DNA of 10,945 nt from Candidatus Ruminimicrobiellum caprinum (lineage in GTDB: Bacteria > Elusimicrobiota > Endomicrobiia > Endomicrobiales > Endomicrobiaceae). A program made the translations under genes and the position numbers. Position 1 is the stretch's first letter; the number at the start of each line of letters is the position of its first letter. Positions 1 to 6,084 of this stretch are shown piece by piece. The DNA is taken from assembly GCA_017413305.1 (NCBI GenBank), contig JAFPUA010000036.1:1-10945 (forward strand), read 5' to 3'. The notes below the pieces were generated by a model. That model saw only the letters and a list, made by a program, of their open reading frames with translations, made no database searches and was not told the DNA's origin.

Positions 1-234
1 CTTTCTTTTAAAATTTTTAAATTATTAAAAACTAAAAAAATAACTCAAAAAGAATTATCTGAAAGAACGGGGATAAAGCAGTCTTCGCTCAGCAGAATTT
101 TATCTGACAAATATAAAACGAAAACAGAAACTTTGCAGAAAATATCAAAAGCATTAAATGTTCCGATAAGCAGTTTATTGGCAGACAATGCTGACGAAGA
201 AGTAAATAAAGAAAATATTCTCAAAGAAAGTTAA
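1..234 (+). CDS. XRE/Cro-type helix-turn-helix regulator, 3' part (5' end outside window)
   Basis: Frame 1 is open from the window edge to TAA at 232-234 and gives 77 residues with no start codon visible, so the gene is cut by the window. Residues 15-34 (TQKELSERTGIKQSSLSRIL) have the canonical XRE helix-turn-helix pattern: a TQ-x-ELS recognition-scaffold helix, then the recognition helix with SSLSRI. They are followed by LQKISKALNVPISSLL, the usual fourth and fifth helices of the lambda-repressor-like fold. The protein presumably binds operator DNA in the cytoplasm; its targets cannot be told from here. After the HTH the sequence turns acidic and stops, while a heptad-rich coiled coil continues in a different frame (228-332), suggesting the original protein was longer and this copy is frameshifted. 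The HTH identification is firm; the functional state is not. Confidence 0.75.
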   Translation, partial: LSFKIFKLLKTKKITQKELSERTGIKQSSLSRILSDKYKTKTETLQKISKALNVPISSLLADNADEEVNKENILKES

Positions 235-332
235 AAATAAAAGAAGAAGAAAATAAATTGTTGAAAGACAAAATAAAATTTCTTGAAGATAAAATTAAAT
301 CTCTTGAAAAAGAATTGAAGAAAAATAAATAA
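228..332 (+). pseudogene. Detached coiled-coil tail of the upstream HTH gene (frameshifted)
   Basis: In frame 3, codons from 228 to TAA at 330-332 encode a Lys/Glu/Leu-rich heptad pattern containing KLLKDKIKFLEDKIKSLEKE, a clear dimeric coiled coil. The frame has no start codon and is closed upstream by TAA at 207-209. It overlaps the end of the frame-1 HTH reading frame (stop 232-234), so a single-base slip between about 210 and 231 would join them into a protein of about 110 residues with an N-terminal HTH and a C-terminal coiled coil, a common layout. The local sequence is A-rich, and both mutation and sequencing error are plausible there. No canonical X-XXY-YYZ slippery heptamer lies in the overlap, so programmed frameshifting is not favoured. 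Confidence 0.55.
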
Positions 333-333
333 T

Positions 334-362
334 TGGACAGATACAAAAAAATTTAATATAAT
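334..362 (+). promoter_or_regulatory. Sigma70-type promoter of the cimA operon
   Basis: A TGGACA -35 box (334-339, five of six matches to consensus) is separated by 17 nt from a perfect TATAAT -10 box (357-362). Transcription would start near 369, leaving a leader of about 157 nt before the cimA ATG. The -35 lies directly after the stop codon of the coiled-coil remnant, so the promoter separates the two units. Confidence 0.7.
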
Positions 363-383
363 TTTCGAAGTACAACAAAAATT

Positions 384-403
384 TCTGAAAGAAATTTTTC
401 AGA
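384..403 (+). repeat. Small hairpin at the start of the cimA leader
   Basis: TCTGAAA (384-390) and TTTCAGA (397-403) form a perfect 7-bp stem with a 6-nt loop. A mutually exclusive 9-bp alternative pairs 377-385 (AAAAATTTC) with 391-399 (GAAATTTTT). The two cannot form together. Neither is followed by a T-tract of terminator quality. Confidence 0.5.
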
Positions 404-405
404 GA

Positions 406-509
406 CTTTAAGATTTGAGGCGAAACAAAGAGTTTACAAAACGTAGTGTACAAAGTCGTAAGAGGTACATAAGTTTTGGAAACTCAACGTTGTAGCCCAA
501 ATATTAAAG
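406..509 (+). promoter_or_regulatory. Long rod-like imperfect hairpin in the cimA 5' leader; unidentified cis-regulatory RNA or inverted-repeat element
   Basis: The two halves of this 104-nt stretch pair almost throughout. CTTTAA (406-411) pairs with TTAAAG (504-509); ATTTG (413-417) with CAAAT (498-502); GG (419-420) with CC (496-497); ACAA (425-428) with TTGT (490-493); GAGTTT (430-435) with AAACTC (480-485); CAAAAC (437-442) with GTTTTG (473-478); and GTGTAC (446-451) with GTACAT (465-470, one G-U). That is about 35 base pairs broken by single mismatches and small internal loops, capped by a 13-nt loop (452-464). The 3' arm ends 16 nt before the cimA ATG, leaving the AAGG Shine-Dalgarno (517-520) unpaired. 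It lies wholly within the transcript predicted from the 334-362 promoter. I see no T-box, TPP, SAM, lysine or other riboswitch core. A MITE-like inverted repeat is the main alternative, but no target-site duplication is visible. Confidence 0.6.
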
Positions 510-525
510 CCGATATAAGGTTTAC

Positions 526-2085
526 ATGAAGACAATAAAAATATTTGATACTACTTTAAGAGACGGAAGTCAGGGAGCTGGGATATCTTTTTCCGTTGAG
601 GATAAAGTAAAGGTAGCTCTTGCTCTTGACGAGTTCGGTATTTCTTATATCGAGGGCGGCTGGCCCGGTTCTAATCCGAAAGATGTAGAATTTTTCAGCC
701 TTATGAAAAACAAACTGAAAAACGCTAAACTTGTTGCGTTCGGGGCAACAAGAAAGAAAAATTGTAAAGCTAAAGATGATGTTAGCCTACAGAAGATAGT
801 TTCTTCAGGAGCAAAAACTGCTGCAATTTTTGGTAAATCGTGGGATTTACATGTTAAACATGCTTTAGGAACCAGTAACGGCGAAAACCTTGATATGATA
901 TCAGACACGATATCATTTTTGAAATCAAAAAAACTTGAAGTTATTTATGATGCCGAACATTATTTTGACGGCTATATTCACAATAAAAAGTATGCATTGA
1001 AAACAATAAAAACAGCAGTAAATGCCGGTGCTGACTACATCTGTTTATGTGAAACTAATGGCGGAGTGCTTCCGTCATATATCGATAAAATAGTTAAAGA
1101 AACTATAGCTGAGTTTCCGGAAGTGAAGTTCGGCATTCATGCACATAACGATTGTGGCTGTGCTGTGGCAAACTCCATAATTGCCGTTGAAGCAGGCTGT
1201 GAAATGGTGCAGGGAACAATTAATGGCATAGGAGAACGTTGCGGAAATGCAAATCTTTGTTCTATAATACCGTCGTTGCAGTTAAAAGGCAAATATCATT
1301 GTGTTCCGGTAAGAAACTTAAAAAATATTACTACTCTTTCAAGATACATTGACGAAATAGCAAATCTTGTTCCTAACGATTCTTTGCCTTATGTGGGTAG
1401 GAGTGCCTTTGCACATAAAGCGGGAATACATGTCTCTGCTATTGAGAAAAACCCGGAAACTTACGAACATATTAACCCGAAACATGTCGGCAATAAGAGA
1501 ACTATTTTAGTAAGTGACTTGTCCGGCAAGAGCAATATACTTTCTAAAGCAGGCGAACTTGCAATAGATTTGAAAAAAGAGTCAGGCAATTTAAGTAAGA
1601 TAATAAAAGCAGTTAAAGAAAAAGAAAATGATGGTTATCAATATGAAAATGCCGACGGTTCTCTGTTTATTCTTACACAAAAAATAGAAAATAAGTATAA
1701 AGATTTTTTTATCTTAAAAAGTTACAGAGTCAGCGTTGAAAAAACTGCCGATGGAACAATAGTTTCTGAAGCTACCGTTAAGCTGGATGTTAATGGTAAA
1801 GAAGAGCATACTGTTTCTGAGGGAGAAGGTCCGGTTAATGCACTTGATAACTGTTTAAGAAAAGCTTTAATAAAATTCTATCCGGAAATAAAAAATATTC
1901 TTCTTACGGATTTTAAGGTGCGTGTAATCAATTCCGATGCGAATACTGCTGCAAAAGTAAGAGTTCTTATCGAAACAAAAGACAAAAAGCACAGTTGGGG
2001 CACGATAGGTGTAAGTGAAAACATTATTGATGCCTGTTGGCAGGCGTTGTCCGACTCGGTTGAGTATAAATTGTTAAAAAAATAA
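526..2085 (+). CDS. cimA: (R)-citramalate synthase
   Basis: CimA condenses pyruvate and acetyl-CoA to (R)-citramalate, the first step of the threonine-independent route to 2-oxobutyrate and isoleucine; it is cytosolic. The 519 residues are typical for this branch of the LeuA/homocitrate-synthase family. The TIM barrel opens with DTTLRDGSQ (8-16), carrying the catalytic Arg12-Asp13 pair, and continues to the metal-binding HAHND (205-209) and the GERCGNANL loop (236-244). A linker subdomain includes VGRSAFAHKAGIHVSAI (290-306). Residues about 392-515 form the LeuA-type C-terminal dimerisation/allosteric domain (SEGEGPVNALDNCL, 431-444), usually the site of isoleucine feedback. The start is ATG 526, with AAGG at 517-520. 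The extended spacing within GGWPGSNPKD (44-53) fits CimA better than 2-isopropylmalate synthase. It is the first gene after the structured leader, and an outer-membrane gene follows 13 nt later. Assignment to CimA is confident from motifs; substrate is family-based. Confidence 0.93.
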   Translation: MKTIKIFDTTLRDGSQGAGISFSVEDKVKVALALDEFGISYIEGGWPGSNPKDVEFFSLMKNKLKNAKLVAFGATRKKNCKAKDDVSLQKIVSSGAKTAAIFGKSWDLHVKHALGTSNGENLDMISDTISFLKSKKLEVIYDAEHYFDGYIHNKKYALKTIKTAVNAGADYICLCETNGGVLPSYIDKIVKETIAEFPEVKFGIHAHNDCGCAVANSIIAVEAGCEMVQGTINGIGERCGNANLCSIIPSLQLKGKYHCVPVRNLKNITTLSRYIDEIANLVPNDSLPYVGRSAFAHKAGIHVSAIEKNPETYEHINPKHVGNKRTILVSDLSGKSNILSKAGELAIDLKKESGNLSKIIKAVKEKENDGYQYENADGSLFILTQKIENKYKDFFILKSYRVSVEKTADGTIVSEATVKLDVNGKEEHTVSEGEGPVNALDNCLRKALIKFYPEIKNILLTDFKVRVINSDANTAAKVRVLIETKDKKHSWGTIGVSENIIDACWQALSDSVEYKLLKK

Positions 2086-2086
2086 T

Positions 2087-2091
2087 AGGGG
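2087..2091 (+). promoter_or_regulatory. Shine-Dalgarno site that fixes a GTG start
   Basis: AGGGG lies 7 nt before GTG at 2099-2101 and immediately after the cimA stop. It supports the GTG as initiator and translation from the cimA transcript. Confidence 0.75.
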
Positions 2092-2098
2092 AAAGAAC

Positions 2099-2695
2099 GT
2101 GAAAAAATATCTAATGTTAATATTAGTTTTGATATTTACGACAGCTGTTGTTCCGGTATTTGCTAACGGGAAATGGATAGCCGGAAGCATAAGTTATGAA
2201 AGTACTAATACAAAAAACGGAACAGAAAACTATTCAAGCACAACTTGGTCTGCCGACCCTGAAATAGGTTATGTTTTTAACAAAAAGTGGTCGGGCGGGT
2301 TGATTGTAACTTATTCGTCAAAACAAAATACAACAGAGTATGCAGGCTTTAATTTTGCAAGAGATAATGTTCGTACGATAGGTGCTGCACCTTTTGTAAA
2401 ATATAAATTTTTAATAATAGGAAACTTTACAGCATTTATAAAAGGTAAAATATTTTATAACAACACAAAAGTTGATTCACAAAATATTTCAATCAATTCT
2501 TACGGTGTATCAATTCTTCCCGTTATAGATTATAAACTTACTGATACTTGGTCTGCCTGTGCGGCACTGAATTTCGCTTCTATAGGCTATATGCACTCAA
2601 CATCAGATCAGTCCGGCAGTCCTTCCTCAGACGAGTTCGGCCTTAGAACAGGCAACGGTTCTCTTTTCAATGTCGGTTTAGTATATCATTTCTAA
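2099..2695 (+). CDS. Small outer-membrane beta-barrel protein
   Basis: The protein has 198 residues. Residues 1-22 form a Sec signal peptide: a KK start, a hydrophobic core, and cleavage after VFA (20-22). The mature part alternates polar and aromatic/hydrophobic residues in short strands separated by Asn/Ser/Gly-rich turns, as in 8-stranded OmpA/OmpX-like barrels of about 175 residues. The last residues (LFNVGLVYHF) end in Phe and match the BAM-recognised beta-signal. It therefore probably sits in the outer membrane, and so implies a diderm host. It resembles generic outer-membrane beta-barrel domain proteins; no ligand, pore or enzymatic role can be read. The GTG start is chosen from the AGGGG site just upstream. 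It lies 13 nt behind cimA and probably shares its transcript, although no metabolic link is apparent. A weak AT-rich hairpin with a T-run follows the stop. Confidence 0.8.
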   Translation: MKKYLMLILVLIFTTAVVPVFANGKWIAGSISYESTNTKNGTENYSSTTWSADPEIGYVFNKKWSGGLIVTYSSKQNTTEYAGFNFARDNVRTIGAAPFVKYKFLIIGNFTAFIKGKIFYNNTKVDSQNISINSYGVSILPVIDYKLTDTWSACAALNFASIGYMHSTSDQSGSPSSDEFGLRTGNGSLFNVGLVYHF

Positions 2696-2718
2696 AAATA
2701 TCATTATTTGATTTTTTT
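2694..2718 (+). terminator. Possible weak AT-rich terminator of the cimA-OMP unit
   Basis: AAAAATATCA (2694-2703) can pair with TGATTTTTTT (2709-2718) with one T-T mismatch and a 5-nt loop; the 3' arm itself ends in seven Ts. The stem has a single G-C pair, so it is weak. Its position between the OMP stop and the next promoter supports a terminator role. Confidence 0.35.
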
Positions 2719-2719
2719 C

Positions 2720-2748
2720 TTGACAACATATGATGTTTTTATTAAAAT
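2720..2748 (+). promoter_or_regulatory. Sigma70-type promoter of the hydrolase-like/MFS fusion gene
   Basis: A perfect TTGACA (2720-2725), a 17-nt spacer and TAAAAT (2743-2748) make the best-matching -35 in the window. The predicted start near 2755 leaves about 68 nt before the ATG. That leader holds an 8-bp stem, AAACTTTT (2761-2768) with AAAAGTTT (2782-2789). Confidence 0.7.
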
Positions 2749-2822
2749 GTTAGTCTAATAAAACTTTTAAAGAATTATCTAAAAAGTTTCAGTTGAACTA
2801 AATTTTTATTTGGCAGCTTTGT

Positions 2823-5800
2823 ATGTTGGCATGTTTTTTTAAACGACTTTTACTCCACTTATTAACACTCTCATTTCTTGTAATAACATTAATACCGCAA
2901 AATGTTACAGCGGCAAATATTGTTGAAAATTTACAAAATTCGTTGCAGGGAAAAACAGATTATTTAAATATAATAAACAATATCCCTAAAATGGCAGGAA
3001 CCCTGTTTGAAACAAATATTTGTAAGAACGAACAACCGGACATTATATTGATTTTTGATGCGCATTGTCATCCTGTTGCACAGAAAAATATTTTTTCAAT
3101 TATAGATTATTTTAATTCGACAATAAATATCAATAATATTTTTATTGAAGGTGCTCCTGAAGGGAAAATAAATGTTTCTTCAATAAAAAATATCCCTCCT
3201 GAACAAAAAATAACACAACTGATTTTAAAAGATTTGTTAAATAAAAGTTTGTTAAGCGGAGCAGAGTTTTATGTGTATTCTTCACAGAGAGATAATTTGT
3301 GTGGAATTGAGGATTTTTCTGTATATATAAATACTGTCAAACAGTATAATGATCTGTTGAAATATCAAAAAGAATTTTCGAGAATTATCAAAAAATCTTT
3401 CAAAGATTTAGAAAAAAAGAAAAAATATATTTACAGCAAAGATATGAGGTTGTTTGATGATGTATTCTTTGGTAATATCGAATATAATAAAGAAAATTTG
3501 CAACAATTATATTCTCTTTTTGATAAATATGAAATAAATTTAAAAGATGATTATTGTTTAGTTTACAAATATCTTAAAATAAAAGAGTATGATGTTTTAA
3601 AAAAAGAAATTTGTTATGAAAAAGATTTTAAAAATTTGTTAAGCCTTGCTCAGACTAAACTTCCCGTAGCGATATATGTGCAATTTATAAATAAATTTAA
3701 AAAGAACAATATTGAGCAAAATATTGTTTCTCTGTACAACAGCACAAAACAGTTTCTAACGCAAGAGCAAGAACAAAGATATGATTATATTGAGAAGTTG
3801 CAGGAGAAACTGGCATTATTAAAAAACTTTAATGTTAAAAGCTTTTTAGAAGAAAAAAATATTTTGAGCGATAATTTAATTGATAAAATATTTAATACGG
3901 ATTTTAAAAAGGATATAATTCTTCTTACACGATACCTTAAACTTCTTGATAATTATTCTTGTATGAAAATCGATTCTGACAGATTTAATAATTTGTCGAA
4001 AGATTCTTTTTGTTTTCAGAATATACTTAAGACAAAAAATCTGGTTTCTAATGAGAAAGAGTTGCTGAATATTTTGAATAATCAAAAGCTAAAAACTTAT
4101 TATGTCAATAATTTGAAAAGAAATGATATATTTGTAAAAAATATAACAAAAGAAAAAAATAAAGGAAAAACAGACATTGTTGTCGTTGGTGGATTTCATA
4201 AAGAAATTGCCGAAGAATTAAAAAAAATAAATATAAAATATGTTTCTGTTATGCCGAATGCTGTGGGCAAAACAGATTACAATGTATATAACAAAATGAT
4301 GGCGGACTCTGCATATTTTTATAGTGCTTTGGCAGATACCCCGTTGGCAGTGTTGCTAAAAGAACAAGGTCTTAATGAAGAAAATTATAAAATAAGAGAG
4401 TTTGTGTCCTCATGGATAGATCAATTGAAAAATATCGGGCTTAATGATAAGCAAATTATTTCCACGATACACTTTTGGGCACAGAATTATATCAAAAAAT
4501 CTGAAACGGAACATAATGTTAGAAAATTTGTATTAAAAAAGAATAAGTTTAGCATAAAAGGCTGGTTGTTAAAAATAGTAGATTTCTTTAAAAAGTTTAA
4601 AACTATATTTTTCTTCAAATATGTAAAGGAAGAAGGCGACAGAGATATTGATCTTAGTGAAAAAGATATAAAAAAAATTGAACGAAACATTAGACAAATT
4701 CCTATTATGCAGATTATGCTTGCAGCAGAACTTTTTGAATCTTTCTCGATGGTATTTATGCAGTCGAGCGGATATAGTCTTCCTTTTATATCAACGATTA
4801 TTGCTGTGCTTCCGATAGTGTCTTTTGTTGTTTCGGGATTGGGAACTTTATCAAAAAACAAAACACCAAAAAAGACTTTAATAGCAGTTTCTTTGATTGT
4901 TCATACTATAGGAACGATATCTTTTGCGTTGTCAGGGTTTACAGGATTTCCGATACTGTTGATAATTGCACAGGTTTTTCCAACTATAGGTGTGGCGGCT
5001 TTAGGGTTGGCTTTAAAACCCTTTCTATATGAACAGCTTAAAGCTCTAGGTAAAGAGAAAGCCTTTGCCGGTATTTCCGGAACAAATCGTTCTTTATTCT
5101 GGTTTGCAATGTCGATATCATCTTTGTTGGGTTCTGCGCTTGCTGCAATACTGGGACAAGTAGCCGTAGTAACTATTGCCGCAATCCCCGATATAATTAT
5201 AACTTCGATGACAATTTTAACTTTTTTATCTACCGGGAAAACGGCAAGGAATGGAACGACAGAAGTTCAAGAACTGCAAGAAATTAGCAATGAGAAATTG
5301 GACTTTAACGAAGAGAACAATGAGGCTACGGAAAAGAAAAAACAGAGAACTTTTAAAGAGAATTTAAAACGCTTTTTTGAGCCGATAACAATATTGTCAT
5401 ATAACAAAAAAGCGTTTTCTTATGTTATCATCAATGTTATAGTGAATAATATTTTCTTTGTTGTTTTAGGTTTCTTCTTTCAGCCGTCTCTTGAACTGAC
5501 AGGACTTAATATAGGCTTTTTTGGAGCAATATATTTTGTTGCTGATATAATACACAGTATTTCTGCCAATATTTTCAAAGATGTAAGTTTTATAGTTGAA
5601 AAGAGTTTTGTAAGGAATATTTTCTTTGCTGTTATGGCAGGCCTTTTTGCTCTTTTTATTGTTACGGGACAACCTTTAGCGTTAATAGTTATATTTGTTG
5701 CAATGAATTTCTGGCAAGGTGTTGCAGAGCTTACGGAAGATTCTGCTATTTATGGAATATTGGATTCGAATAAACAGATAAGATGGAACGCTTTTAGGAG

Positions 5801-6014
5801 TATGTTTTCAATGGTGATAGGTTTTGTTTCGCAGATATCGATAACAGGGTTATTGTTGCTGAATTTACCCAATAATCTGATAGTTGCTGGAGCATTGGGT
5901 ATTCTGACAGTAGGTTCTTTAGTTATCTCTCGAATTTTGGGCAAAAAAGAAAAATCTTATGAAGCAAGAGAAATAAATCTTCATGTCATAAACGATTTGC
6001 TCGCCGCCGCTTAA
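2823..6014 (+). CDS. Signal peptide + Tiki/ChaN/TraB-like domain fused to a 12-TM MFS-like transporter
   Basis: The protein has 1063 residues. Residues 1-31 look like a Sec signal (KR at 7-8, hydrophobic core, VTAA at 28-31). In the next ~450 residues, ILIFDAHCHPVAQKNI (75-90), FIEGAPEG (107-114), CGIED (160-164) and VVVGGFHKE (453-461) resemble the spaced His motifs and conserved Glu of the Tiki/ChaN/TraB/EreA superfamily. A Lys/Asn-rich helical insert of roughly 280 residues separates them. Residues about 578-600 are semi-hydrophobic. TM helices follow near 627-648, 653-675, 685-705, 709-731, 757-779, 780-803, 865-886, 894-917, 930-948, 950-968, 989-1010 and 1016-1037, i.e. 6+6 with a charged central loop (804-862). 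GLGTLSKNKTPKKT (672-685) sits where the MFS motif A loop belongs. The transporter part is clear; the hydrolase-like part is a motif-level inference, and no substrate can be named. It has its own promoter and no evident Shine-Dalgarno. Confidence 0.65.
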   Translation: MLACFFKRLLLHLLTLSFLVITLIPQNVTAANIVENLQNSLQGKTDYLNIINNIPKMAGTLFETNICKNEQPDIILIFDAHCHPVAQKNIFSIIDYFNSTININNIFIEGAPEGKINVSSIKNIPPEQKITQLILKDLLNKSLLSGAEFYVYSSQRDNLCGIEDFSVYINTVKQYNDLLKYQKEFSRIIKKSFKDLEKKKKYIYSKDMRLFDDVFFGNIEYNKENLQQLYSLFDKYEINLKDDYCLVYKYLKIKEYDVLKKEICYEKDFKNLLSLAQTKLPVAIYVQFINKFKKNNIEQNIVSLYNSTKQFLTQEQEQRYDYIEKLQEKLALLKNFNVKSFLEEKNILSDNLIDKIFNTDFKKDIILLTRYLKLLDNYSCMKIDSDRFNNLSKDSFCFQNILKTKNLVSNEKELLNILNNQKLKTYYVNNLKRNDIFVKNITKEKNKGKTDIVVVGGFHKEIAEELKKINIKYVSVMPNAVGKTDYNVYNKMMADSAYFYSALADTPLAVLLKEQGLNEENYKIREFVSSWIDQLKNIGLNDKQIISTIHFWAQNYIKKSETEHNVRKFVLKKNKFSIKGWLLKIVDFFKKFKTIFFFKYVKEEGDRDIDLSEKDIKKIERNIRQIPIMQIMLAAELFESFSMVFMQSSGYSLPFISTIIAVLPIVSFVVSGLGTLSKNKTPKKTLIAVSLIVHTIGTISFALSGFTGFPILLIIAQVFPTIGVAALGLALKPFLYEQLKALGKEKAFAGISGTNRSLFWFAMSISSLLGSALAAILGQVAVVTIAAIPDIIITSMTILTFLSTGKTARNGTTEVQELQEISNEKLDFNEENNEATEKKKQRTFKENLKRFFEPITILSYNKKAFSYVIINVIVNNIFFVVLGFFFQPSLELTGLNIGFFGAIYFVADIIHSISANIFKDVSFIVEKSFVRNIFFAVMAGLFALFIVTGQPLALIVIFVAMNFWQGVAELTEDSAIYGILDSNKQIRWNAFRSMFSMVIGFVSQISITGLLLLNLPNNLIVAGALGILTVGSLVISRILGKKEKSYEAREINLHVINDLLAAA

Positions 6015-6049
6015 TATCAATAAAAATCTTTTTTTCATATTTTTTATAT

Positions 6050-6078
6050 TGGACATAAATTGAAATTTTTAGTATAAT
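6050..6078 (+). promoter_or_regulatory. Promoter of pdxJ, placed for a leaderless mRNA
   Basis: TGGACA (6050-6055), a 17-nt spacer and a perfect TATAAT (6073-6078). Only six bases separate the -10 from the pdxJ ATG at 6085, so transcription should begin at or next to the start codon. The -35, spacing and -10 match those of the cimA promoter. Confidence 0.7.
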
Positions 6079-6084
6079 TTGGCT

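Noticed and set aside
210..234. Programmed -1 ribosomal frameshift in the HTH gene
   Set aside because: No X-XXY-YYZ slippery heptamer in the right phase; mutation or sequencing error is simpler.
415..495. A 26-codon leader peptide starting at TTG 415
   Set aside because: It lacks a Shine-Dalgarno, is not enriched in Ile, Leu or Val, and its codons coincide with the arms of the long hairpin, which explain the sequence better.
363..525. T-box, or a known riboswitch, ahead of cimA
   Set aside because: No T-box antiterminator core (GGTGGNACCGCG-like) or recognised riboswitch core was found, and there is no intrinsic terminator before the ATG.
6015..6048. Intrinsic terminator after the MFS fusion gene
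   Set aside because: The T-runs are long, but I could not find a stem with any G-C content and a workable loop; AAAAATCTTTTT would leave only a 2-nt loop.
6079..6084. TTG 6079 as the pdxJ start
   Set aside because: It directly abuts the -10 box and precedes the predicted transcription start; the canonical PdxJ N-terminus begins at ATG 6085.
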